A DNA stretch of 64,000 bases from a virus: IMG/VR virus record IMGVR_UViG_3300027861_000021, positions 1 to 64,000 of that record; one strand, given 5' to 3'. The notes beneath the pieces were generated by a model that saw nothing but the letters and a program-made list of their open reading frames with translations, did not search any database and was not told where the DNA came from. This document shows positions 58,118 through 64,000 of the stretch, piece by piece. Position numbers and translations under genes: made by a program. Each line of letters begins with the position of its first letter. The stretch's first letter is position 1.

Positions 58118-58466
58118 TATTATTCTCCAGTTCTTTTATATGTATCTTGTATTCTTCTTGAATTGCTGTGTGTCTATCATCCTTACCTAAACCACGTTTC
58201 TCGTGTTCAATAAGAAACATCAGACAACATCCTGCATGTGCTAGGTGACTTAGCTTGGTCTCAGGGTCTTTGTCTTCTCCGTTCATGTGAGCCGAAAGGT
58301 GCCTCATTGCCGCACCATATAACCTACTCCAATCAAACCCTTTTCGCCAATTATGGTCTTCATATTTCTTTGCTCCAAATGTAAGAACTTCCGCTATTGC
58401 ATTCAATGCATCTACACTTAGTAATTCCATTCGCACCTTATCTGTATCATGTTTAGTTGCTGTCAT
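58110..58466 (-). CDS. dATP/dGTP diphosphohydrolase-type (MazG-like) protein
   Basis: 118 residues. Conserved sequence: KHDTDKVRMELLSVDALNAI, VLTFGAKKYEDHNWRKG, RHLSAHMNGEDKDPE and LSHLAHAGCCLMFLIE. This is the N-terminal dATP/dGTP diphosphohydrolase family frequent in phages, all-helical with acidic metal ligands. It trims nucleotide pools during replication. 2-aminoadenine genomes use related enzymes, but no PurZ is in this window. Confidence 0.8.
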   Translation of the reverse strand: MTATKHDTDKVRMELLSVDALNAIAEVLTFGAKKYEDHNWRKGFDWSRLYGAAMRHLSAHMNGEDKDPETKLSHLAHAGCCLMFLIEHEKRGLGKDDRHTAIQEEYKIHIKELENNNG

Positions 58467-58710
58467 CTGGTAGTACCTCTAAGTTATAAGTGGAGTTAAG
58501 TGTGTTAAACCTAATTGATTGATTACCTTCACAGTCACTGTAGTAACTAGCTGATGTTACTGTTGATGTTCTAATAGCGTTTGAAGTAAGGTGATAATCA
58601 CGGTCTTCTTCTAAGGCAATATAGAGACACTGACCGACTACTGGCAACCGTGCCACCATACCGACAATTCTAGGTTCGATGTAATTGTGTGTAGAACTAA
58701 TCTTAGTCAT
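58453..58710 (-). CDS. Small beta-rich protein (85 aa)
   Basis: Start at the ATG coupled to the stop of the membrane protein gene (MTKISSTHNYIEPRI); upstream in-frame Mets lie inside that gene. Alternating strands with Ser/Thr, two Cys. Unknown function. Confidence 0.5.
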   Translation of the reverse strand: MTKISSTHNYIEPRIVGMVARLPVVGQCLYIALEEDRDYHLTSNAIRTSTVTSASYYSDCEGNQSIRFNTLNSTYNLEVLPDDSN

Positions 58711-58912
58711 TATTATTTTCTTCATTGTTATCATCTGTAAACTCCCACGCTGGAAATAGTTTAGCAAACACATAAGCTGCTACAATTATTAGCATCAGCC
58801 CTTGATTGTTATTGATTGCTCCTGCTTTGTCTAGTAGATACATACCACTAGAGAATATCCACAGGCCACCAAGACCTGCGAATAGATTACCCTTATCTAA
58901 TTTAGCTTTCAT
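58703..58912 (-). CDS. Two-helix membrane protein (69 aa)
   Basis: Two hydrophobic segments (LFAGLGGLWIFSSGMYLL and LMLIIVAAYVFAKLF) joined by AGAINNNQ, with an acidic Asn-rich tail. GGAG upstream. Resembles small phage inner-membrane proteins (holin-like or exclusion). Confidence 0.6.
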   Translation of the reverse strand: MKAKLDKGNLFAGLGGLWIFSSGMYLLDKAGAINNNQGLMLIIVAAYVFAKLFPAWEFTDDNNEENNND

Positions 58913-59129
58913 CCTTACTCATCTCCTTTAACTCGGCCATTAACTTATTGATTTTAGCTAGACTGGTTCTAACCCTAGAAAGACGATCACCAAAGTCATT
59001 TGATTCTGGTAACTTAAACTGTGGACTACCTGATACTTTACCAGTTACCCTTGATACAGTTAAAGATGGGTTAATGTCTGGTACTAACTTTCTCTTACCA
59101 AATATATAGGTTACTTTATCATCACTCAT
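58902..59129 (-). CDS. Small protein (75 aa)
   Basis: ATGA overlap with the collagen-like lipoprotein gene. Begins MSDDKVTYIFGKRKLVPDIN; a Ser/Gly-rich middle; C-terminal coiled helix (RLSRVRTSLAKINKLMAELK). Unknown function. Confidence 0.55.
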   Translation of the reverse strand: MSDDKVTYIFGKRKLVPDINPSLTVSRVTGKVSGSPQFKLPESNDFGDRLSRVRTSLAKINKLMAELKEMSKDES

Positions 59130-59521
59130 TCACATGTCCCCTTTATCTTGAATATTGATGTTGAATTTGGGCAAGCAATAGTAATAACTATCTTACCTCT
59201 ATCGGATGACAAACACGTTGTTGTGCAATCCTCGCCATCCTGTCCCATCTCTCCTTTAGGGCCAGTGGCTCCCTTACCGCCAGTACTACCAGCAGGACCA
59301 CTAGGGCCAACCATACCATCCTCTCCATCATTACCGTCTACTCCCCTAGTACCGTCAGCACCGCTATTACCATCAATTCCATCCTTTCCTTTAGTTCCAT
59401 TAGAGCCGCTGATTACTGTAGGAGTATCTTGTACCCCTAAGTCTGTGCCTCCTTGTGGTGTCTCTTCTTCACTGCCGCAGCTACTCAGCAATAGGCTCGT
59501 CAGTAGTATTACCAGCTTCAT
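59126..59521 (-). CDS. Collagen-like lipoprotein (131 aa)
   Basis: Signal peptide with lipobox LLSSC (residues ~11-15), then about 18 consecutive Gly-Xaa-Yaa triplets (~41-97: GTKGKDGIDGNSGADG..., GPSGPAGSTGGKG...), then a Cys-containing end (CTTTC, ITIACP). It should form a lipid-anchored trimeric rod on the host envelope. GGAG precedes the ATG. Expressed from the leftward block rather than the virion block, so perhaps a cell-surface change such as superinfection exclusion. Confidence 0.75.
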   Translation of the reverse strand: MKLVILLTSLLLSSCGSEEETPQGGTDLGVQDTPTVISGSNGTKGKDGIDGNSGADGTRGVDGNDGEDGMVGPSGPAGSTGGKGATGPKGEMGQDGEDCTTTCLSSDRGKIVITIACPNSTSIFKIKGTCE

Positions 59522-59666
59522 CTAACTTCTCCTTTAGTACTTCATCTACATCAGTTCCAGCCCTTGCCGCCTCTTCGATTCTAAGACAGAACTCTACTGC
59601 CATGAATCTAACGAAGTTTGAAAAGCTCATGTCTAATCCACTGTTTGAGTGTGCAATCTTCAGCAT
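59481..59666 (-). CDS. Helical small protein (61 aa)
   Basis: Overlaps the lipoprotein gene start by 41 bases. Segment FVRFMAVEFCLRIEEAARAG looks like a genuine amphipathic helix. No clear ribosome-binding site, but coupling to a 21-aa upstream frame is present. Confidence 0.5.
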   Translation of the reverse strand: MLKIAHSNSGLDMSFSNFVRFMAVEFCLRIEEAARAGTDVDEVLKEKLDEAGNTTDEPIAE

Positions 59667-59725
59667 GTTAAGCTGTGGTGCATCACCCTTTTAAAATTAA
59701 TCATAACTCTAGTGCTCTTACTCAT
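59660..59725 (-). CDS. Possible leader micro-peptide (21 aa)
   Basis: MSKSTRVMINFKRVMHHSLT then C, with GGGAGG 7 bases before the ATG. It ends 7 bases inside the next gene, which lacks its own site, so it may couple translation. Confidence 0.4.
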   Translation of the reverse strand: MSKSTRVMINFKRVMHHSLTC

Positions 59726-59727
59726 TT

Positions 59728-59925
59728 CTAATCCTCCCAGCTTTGTGTTTCTTTGTCTATTCCTACCATATCACAGAACTCATCATAAGTGTACTTACCA
59801 TCCAGTACTTCATTAATCACAGCTAACTGCCGCCTAACAGAGCGACCATCTATATCACTCCAATCACCCCGAATGGCTGACCCAAAAGCATCTAAACATT
59901 TCTTCGCCTCTTCTACATTACTCAT
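59728..59925 (-). CDS. Small helical protein (65 aa)
   Basis: ATGA coupling with the 50-aa gene. Acidic, Asp-rich (GDWSDIDGRSVRRQLAVIN, YDEFCDMVGID). No family recognised. Confidence 0.55.
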   Translation of the reverse strand: MSNVEEAKKCLDAFGSAIRGDWSDIDGRSVRRQLAVINEVLDGKYTYDEFCDMVGIDKETQSWED

Positions 59926-60074
59926 AGTACCACCCTAATTCCTTGTTTCCACATTAATTCTGCAATCTTGATTTCTCTACGCCAGCTCTTAATTGCTGCT
60001 AGATAGTCACCTGTTGTTTTAAAGTCACCCCAATGATAAGGGTGGGCATACGGTTTGATCTTGTATAGATTCAT
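59922..60074 (-). CDS. Basic micro-protein (50 aa)
   Basis: MNLYKIKPYAHPYHWGDFKT begins directly after the preceding TAA with GGAGG 8 bases upstream, and ends ATGA with the next gene. Trp/Lys-rich helical C-terminus (AAIKSWRREIKIAELMWKQG). Confidence 0.6.
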   Translation of the reverse strand: MNLYKIKPYAHPYHWGDFKTTGDYLAAIKSWRREIKIAELMWKQGIRVVL

Positions 60075-60428
60075 TTAAAAGTCCTCCATTAATTCATCTA
60101 GTGGGCGATACTCTTCGTCTGTGTCTTCTCTGTACTCTTCCAGTGCGGTCTCTGCATTCTCAGCAGCAGTGTCTAGAAAGTCATCGTCTTCTAAGAAAAG
60201 TGCATCAGTCTCAGACGGTGCCTCCGCTTCCTGTAGTTTAAGGTCGTGTTCCTTTTGAAGCTGTTTGATTGCTTCAAGTTGTTCAGGAGTAGCACTCCCA
60301 AGTTGGTCCATTAATTTACCCACTGGAAATACTGGGTCTGGGTCCACCTCCTTGTATACTGATACTTCTACTAGTTGTCCGTGTATTTCTTTCATCTCTG
60401 TTCCTATAAATAGTGGTTTACGTTTCAT
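60075..60428 (-). CDS. Acidic protein of unknown function (117 aa)
   Basis: Short beta start (MKRKPLFIGTEMKEIHGQLV) then a helix and a very acidic C-terminal half (LEDDDFLDTAAENAETALEE). ATGA overlap with the upstream gene. No family recognised. Confidence 0.55.
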   Translation of the reverse strand: MKRKPLFIGTEMKEIHGQLVEVSVYKEVDPDPVFPVGKLMDQLGSATPEQLEAIKQLQKEHDLKLQEAEAPSETDALFLEDDDFLDTAAENAETALEEYREDTDEEYRPLDELMEDF

Positions 60429-60871
60429 CTTTTGGCTCCTAAATATGTTACTAAGTCTCTATGTGAGAAGCCAGCTACGCCATGATAGTAGTAAGCATTA
60501 ACTATGAGGTCTCTCGCATAGAATGACCACTTGTTCCCAGCAGCATCCTCTACAAGAAACCCGCTCTTACCCACACCTACTACAACCGCTCTACCTCCGT
60601 CCCTCATTAAAAACGTATCACCTTCCTGCACCTCACTAAAAGGCGGCATTGATAGTTCCTCCGATTTCAACGGAACCTCTTGACGGTCTGGATCATAAAA
60701 GTCTAGTATTGCATAAGCTAACTTCACTGCCTCATCTGGTGTGTAGTCTGTATCTGAGAACTCCAAACCTCCATCATGGTGATTGATACCGACATCTTGG
60801 AACCCAATGAACTTGGGCAGCATGGCTTCTACCTCCTGTTTGGCCTTTAAGTATTCTCTGTATGTTTTCAT
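60425..60871 (-). CDS. Protein of unknown function (148 aa)
   Basis: Helix (YREYLKAKQEVEAML), then an acidic loop (HHDGGLEFSDTDYTPDEA) and an SH3-like beta region (EVQEGDTFLMRDGGRAVVVG, GFLVEDAAGNKWSFY). Coupled on both sides by ATGA. Unknown function. Confidence 0.55.
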   Translation of the reverse strand: MKTYREYLKAKQEVEAMLPKFIGFQDVGINHHDGGLEFSDTDYTPDEAVKLAYAILDFYDPDRQEVPLKSEELSMPPFSEVQEGDTFLMRDGGRAVVVGVGKSGFLVEDAAGNKWSFYARDLIVNAYYYHGVAGFSHRDLVTYLGAKR

Positions 60872-61125
60872 TTCTTAAGTCCTTTCGTTATCTTCTTGTT
60901 GGCTGCATCTCTCATTTCAGCCAGTTTTCTCTTTGCTTCCTTACTAGCTGCTGTGGTATGGTCTGGACCCTCCCCACTAGCTACTACTGCTGTTGCTGCA
61001 ACCTTACGTGCTGCCTCTGCGTCTTCAGGGTTATCATATCCACAGTAAGAGAGTTGCCATTTAATGTCATACTCACCAGAACTGTCTTTAACTACTACCC
61101 ACATTGCTTTTAATACGTCACCCAT
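60868..61125 (-). CDS. Small basic protein (85 aa)
   Basis: Begins MGDVLKAMWVVVKDSSGEYD and ends with a Lys/Ala-rich helix (SKEAKRKLAEMRDAANKKIT). Overlaps the pentapeptide gene end by 8 bases. Unknown function. Confidence 0.55.
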   Translation of the reverse strand: MGDVLKAMWVVVKDSSGEYDIKWQLSYCGYDNPEDAEAARKVAATAVVASGEGPDHTTAASKEAKRKLAEMRDAANKKITKGLKK

Positions 61126-61819
61126 TAGTCATTCTCCTTTTAACTATATTAATCCAAGCACCATAATCCTTAATTTCATCGGGACTGTAGTTATTCTTCT
61201 TACCAATCTCCTTGTAGTTTTCTACCCAATGGTTAATACTGTGGTGTTCACAACCAAGTTGGATACCTGCACTGGTTGCATACCCAATGTGTCTCCCTGC
61301 ACTGAATGAAAGTATTCCAGAAGCACTGTATAAGTCAGCCTTTCTCAAGTTAGCACCACTCAAGTCAACACCACTCAAGTCAACACCATTCAAGTTAGCA
61401 TCTCTTAAGTAAGCACTGTGTAAGTTAGCACCCTCCAAGTTAGCACCACTCAAGTCAGCACCTCTCAAGTCAACATCTCTCAAGTTAGCATCTCCCAAGT
61501 TAGCACCACTCAAGTCAGCATCTCTTAAGTTAGCATCTCTCAAGTTAGCATCCTCCAAGTTAGCACCACTCAAGTTAGCACCTCTCAAGTCAACATCTCT
61601 CAAGTTAGCATCCTCCAAGTTAGCACCACTCAAGTCAGCACCTCTCAAGTAAGCATCTCTTAAGTTAGCATCTCCCAAGTCAACACCACTCAAGTCAACA
61701 CCATTCAAGTTAGCACCTCTCAAGTCAACATCTCTCAAGTCAACACCTCTCAAGTAAGCACCTTCCAAGGTATCAATCTCAAGAAGTACCTCACCTGTAA
61801 TCTTGTGTAGTATCTTCAT
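61118..61819 (-). CDS. Pentapeptide-repeat protein (233 aa)
   Basis: After [20 protein letters not shown] come about 28 pentapeptides of A/V-(D/N/Y)-L-x-x type (residues ~20-163), forming a long quadrilateral beta-helix, then a ~70-residue C-terminal domain (SFSAGRHIGYATSAGIQLGC ...). Identical 51-base start to the paralogue cut at base 1. Related folds mimic DNA and protect or inhibit gyrase; function here is unknown. Confidence 0.9.
   Translation of the reverse strand: MKILHKITGEVLLEIDTLEGAYLRGVDLRDVDLRGANLNGVDLSGVDLGDANLRDAYLRGADLSGANLEDANLRDVDLRGANLSGANLEDANLRDANLRDADLSGANLGDANLRDVDLRGADLSGANLEGANLHSAYLRDANLNGVDLSGVDLSGANLRKADLYSASGILSFSAGRHIGYATSAGIQLGCEHHSINHWVENYKEIGKKNNYSPDEIKDYGAWINIVKRRMTNG
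61338..61772. repeat. 15-bp tandem repeat array within pentapeptide gene
   Basis: About 29 spacerless copies of a degenerate 15-base unit (for example caagttagcaccact). Coding, same phase throughout; prone to slippage and recombination with the copy at 1-135. Confidence 0.9.
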
Positions 61820-61995
61820 TTAAGCAGTCTCCTATAAAGTTCTTCTGCAATTAATTTCTCGTCTTCAGTGTTAAGTGAAGCATTTACGGCTGCTGCTCTA
61901 AGAGCAAACATTACTTCCTTTTTATGGAAGGTCTCTTCTCTTAGCAGTACTACCGTATCCTCTACTCTCTTCTTTAATCCTTTACTTAGTGACAT
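61816..61995 (-). CDS. Helical small protein (59 aa)
   Basis: MSLSKGLKKRVEDTVVLLRE begins after AAGGAGG and ends ATGA with the pentapeptide gene. Mostly one or two helices with Leu/Glu/Lys. Unknown function. Confidence 0.65.
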   Translation of the reverse strand: MSLSKGLKKRVEDTVVLLREETFHKKEVMFALRAAAVNASLNTEDEKLIAEELYRRLLK

Positions 61996-62096
61996 AACAC
62001 CTCCTTGTTCCTATTTAGGCTCCTATTACCTGCTGTGGAGTACATACCCCAACCAACGGGGATATGTATCTTGGTTAGTCCTATGTATTCTGGCAT
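61986..62096 (-). CDS. Micro-protein (36 aa)
   Basis: MPEYIGLTKIHIPVGWGMYS with AGGAG 5 bases upstream of the ATG; overlaps the next gene by 10 bases. Its own end carries the next gene's AAGGAGG. Unknown function. Confidence 0.5.
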   Translation of the reverse strand: MPEYIGLTKIHIPVGWGMYSTAGNRSLNRNKEVLCH

Positions 62097-62104
62097 GTTA
62101 GCTC

Positions 62105-62266
62105 CTATGGTGTGTTGTTGAATTTTGCGGTTCTTTCAAACTCTGCTATTGTGACAAGGAGACCCTGAGCCATTTCTATTGGGCAATATTGGTAAGTATC
62201 ATCGAATGGGTCATACTCTTCAATTACTTTATTAAGTTCGGTCTTTAGGGTCTCTATCAAGGTCAT
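62105..62266 (-). CDS. Acidic micro-protein (53 aa)
   Basis: ATG by TAATG overlap with the DUF932-like gene. MTLIETLKTELNKVIEEYDP, then aromatic/acidic and a helix. Unknown function. Confidence 0.55.
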   Translation of the reverse strand: MTLIETLKTELNKVIEEYDPFDDTYQYCPIEMAQGLLVTIAEFERTAKFNNTP

Positions 62267-62946
62267 TACGCTACCACCTTCGATGCTGCCACAATGTCAG
62301 CCATCAAAGTCTTTTCAACTCTCTCTTGTGAGGCTAGTGTACTCTTTGGAGCGGTTCTAGTGAACTCGTTTACAAAGTTGTAGAGTGAAAACAAGTTGTT
62401 ATCTTGGTCATACGTTGGTCTAACTCGGTTATCCAGTACGGCTTGTAGAGATTTCTCTTTAACTGTCTTAGGAATCTTTAGTGAGTCAACAATTTGTAGC
62501 ATCTGACTTCTAGTGACAGGTGTGTTCTGTAGGCTCTCAAGTAAAGGCATTAGCTCATCTTGTATGTACTCTAAGGTTGCCGCTACATAGTGTGGAATGT
62601 TGCGGATTGCTTCCTCGGTAGCGTTACCCTTAATATGGGTAATAGCTTGTGAGAATAGGTCTGTGCCAACCGTACAACCATTTGAACAAATTAGTCGGCT
62701 AAATCCTACTTGGAATCGGGCCTTACTTTGTCCGTCATGTGAGTTGAAGAACTTGATATTCGGAATAATACCACCGAAGCCACTGTTTTGGTAGTCAAGC
62801 AGGTCAAATTGTACTAGTTCCTTGCCGTGGGTTAGTGGTTGCTTAGTGGTCCGAGCATCAATGCCTCGTGATCTAAGGTGGTCATTAATCTTACCTGTTA
62901 GCTCTGCTGTGTCAATTGCTCTGTACTTGTTTGATAAATTTCTCAT
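62266..62946 (-). CDS. DUF932-like phage/plasmid protein (226 aa)
   Basis: The central segment IKFFNSHDGQSKARFQVGFS followed by RLICSNGCTVG matches the core of the DUF932 family, found on phages and plasmids and often near replication genes. Helical C-terminus. Biochemical role unknown. Confidence 0.65.
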   Translation of the reverse strand: MRNLSNKYRAIDTAELTGKINDHLRSRGIDARTTKQPLTHGKELVQFDLLDYQNSGFGGIIPNIKFFNSHDGQSKARFQVGFSRLICSNGCTVGTDLFSQAITHIKGNATEEAIRNIPHYVAATLEYIQDELMPLLESLQNTPVTRSQMLQIVDSLKIPKTVKEKSLQAVLDNRVRPTYDQDNNLFSLYNFVNEFTRTAPKSTLASQERVEKTLMADIVAASKVVA

Positions 62947-62947
62947 G

Positions 62948-63313
62948 TTACTTTACCCCTTCAAGGTGTTTGGTTAGTACTTCGATTAATTTGCGTTGAT
63001 GTCTTGGTTCTAGTGTTTGACAACCAACTATTACGTTGACTCTCCGTAGTAATACTTCGTAGTCAGGTACGGCTTCCCCTTTTTTGGCTAGTACTCTGGT
63101 TGGCACCCTTCCCTCATGTATGTCGTCCCAATAACTGTGGCCTTGTGACGTGCCACCCCAAGCCATTGTCAGATTAATTATGACTCCAAACTCCCGCTCA
63201 CGGGCAATTACTTCAAATGGGTCGGACCGAGACGACTTCTTTTGTTCTGTGAGGTACTCTTCAAAGCTACTGCCCAACTCTTCTAGTTTGGCTGCAAATT
63301 CAGATACTTTCAT
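62948..63313 (-). CDS. Protein of unknown function (121 aa)
   Basis: Helical start (VSEFAAKLEELGSSFEEYL), a Gly/Trp-containing middle (MAWGGTSQGHSYWDDIHEG) and a helical end. ATGA overlap with the next upstream gene. No family recognised. Confidence 0.55.
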   Translation of the reverse strand: MKVSEFAAKLEELGSSFEEYLTEQKKSSRSDPFEVIAREREFGVIINLTMAWGGTSQGHSYWDDIHEGRVPTRVLAKKGEAVPDYEVLLRRVNVIVGCQTLEPRHQRKLIEVLTKHLEGVK

Positions 63314-63888
63314 GCTGTTTCTCCTTTCAAGAGAGGGCGGGACTTAATTTCTTCCCAGATTATTGCTTGGAACTCATGCGGTCTCATGTTTACTAACTTA
63401 GCTGCGGTCTGATATGCTTCTAGTAATTCTGCTCGTTCTAGTTTACGTAAGGACTTATCAGAGTCAAACCCTGCCGCCCTTATTCCCCACCTATCAAGTG
63501 TAACTGTACCAGCAGTGTAACAGTGGTAGATGTTGTTAAAGAATGCCTTTGTCTTTACTCCGTTTAACTCGGCCAGTACTTCCTTCTCTGTATTCCATTT
63601 GTGTAGTATTCGCCAAGCCTTTGCTTTCTGTGCTCCGTATGTACTTACTCGGCAAGAGCCACCTGTTGCTATAAAGTTATGAAGGTCAATACAATTACGT
63701 TCCCATTTATTACTAGGAGATAAGGCACTTAGTATTCCTACTACCTTTACTAGTGGTAAACCTGTATTATTACTTATTTCTTTACACATCTTTCTAGCTT
63801 TCCGATACCAGAACTTACCTTCCTTTCTTCTGGCTGTTGGTACATCACCGTATAACCCTAGTAGTCTACTTATTAGGTAATTTCTCAT
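63310..63888 (-). CDS. Conserved phage helical protein (192 aa), unknown function
   Basis: Shows a pattern I associate with a widespread phage family: W-Y-x-x-A, ILSALSPSNKWERN, an AQKAKAWRIL helix, KTKAFFNNIY and VTLDRWGIRAA. The helix-hairpin-like order and the conserved Asp in TLDRW recall HhH-type DNA glycosylase/endonuclease folds, without proof of activity. Overlaps both neighbours by ATGA. Confidence 0.6.
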   Translation of the reverse strand: MRNYLISRLLGLYGDVPTARRKEGKFWYRKARKMCKEISNNTGLPLVKVVGILSALSPSNKWERNCIDLHNFIATGGSCRVSTYGAQKAKAWRILHKWNTEKEVLAELNGVKTKAFFNNIYHCYTAGTVTLDRWGIRAAGFDSDKSLRKLERAELLEAYQTAAKLVNMRPHEFQAIIWEEIKSRPLLKGETA

Positions 63889-64000
63889 ACTAATTTCTCC
63901 AGTGTGTCAATGAATCGTTGGATGTAGTCGTAGTTTGTGTTGTAATCTTCCTCATCTTGGTCATCTCTGTGCCTATTCTTGTACTGTAATTTGTGTAGTG
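63885..64000 (-). CDS. C-terminal end of an acidic protein, start beyond window
   Basis: Open frame entering at base 64000 and ending in TGA at 63885-63887 (ATGA overlap). Visible residues are rich in Asp, Tyr and Asn (RDDQDEEDYN) with a final helix (IQRFIDTLEKLV). Function cannot be judged. Confidence 0.55.
   Translation of the reverse strand, partial: LHKLQYKNRHRDDQDEEDYNTNYDYIQRFIDTLEKLV

Noticed and set aside
58110-58466. 2-aminoadenine (Z) genome pathway
   Set aside because: The diphosphohydrolase family is common in ordinary phages and no PurZ-like gene is seen in the window.
61338-61772. Regular short repeats suggesting a CRISPR array
   Set aside because: The 15-bp units have no spacers and encode pentapeptides in one continuous frame.

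Overview
The window reads as about 64 kb of a tailed double-stranded DNA phage genome, AT-rich and almost fully coding, in which most genes are chained by ATGA or TAATG stop/start overlaps. No integrase, repressor, ribosomal gene or metabolic operon was recognised. Signals for a Gram-negative host are lipoprotein lipoboxes, a twin-arginine signal, sigma70-type promoters and Shine-Dalgarno (SD) sites. The virion set (large terminase, large portal, scaffold, coat, nozzle-like protein, very large internal proteins including one with LysM and transglycosylase-like domains, no sheath or tape measure recognised) suggests a podovirus-like particle. The phage continues past both edges: a pentapeptide-repeat gene is cut at base 1 and another gene at base 64000.

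Layout. (1) 1-1577, minus strand: very small accessory genes. (2) 1578-3078: a gene-free divergent region holding about 1 kb dense in hairpins (candidate large structured RNA), a cluster of TACGTA palindromes, a G-quadruplex motif and the first rightward promoter. (3) 3079-39563, plus strand: a solo antitoxin-like gene, small basic proteins, terminase, head-fibre/LamG proteins, holin- and spanin-like genes, portal, scaffold, coat, tail fibres, a GIY-YIG endonuclease, nozzle and four or more internal virion proteins. (4) 39564-39669: convergent terminator zone. (5) 39670-64000, minus strand: co-chaperonin-like gene, SF2 helicase, RuvC-like resolvase, archaeo-eukaryotic-type primase (AEP), exported ClpP/SppA-like protease, Acb2/Tad1-like sponge, metallophosphoesterase, SemiSWEET-like protein, family A DNA polymerase, a tRNA-shaped RNA, annealing protein plus PD-(D/E)XK exonuclease, nucleotide diphosphohydrolase, collagen-like lipoprotein, pentapeptide-repeat protein and many micro-proteins.

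How it fits together. Six near-identical promoters (TTGACA, 17-nt spacer, TGCTATAAT) drive the main blocks, four rightward and two leftward. Replication and recombination use the primase, helicase, polymerase, resolvase and annealing-protein/exonuclease pair. Host-takeover candidates are the antitoxin C-terminal domain, the cyclic-nucleotide-sponge-like protein, the GroES-like protein and the pentapeptide proteins. Free-standing HNH endonucleases sit directly upstream of start codons of replication and neighbouring genes; the DNA coding for their C-termini supplies the ribosome-binding site and start codon of the next gene. The most unusual items are this HNH arrangement, the structured RNA region, the tRNA-shaped RNA with no canonical loops, and the two defence-related small proteins.
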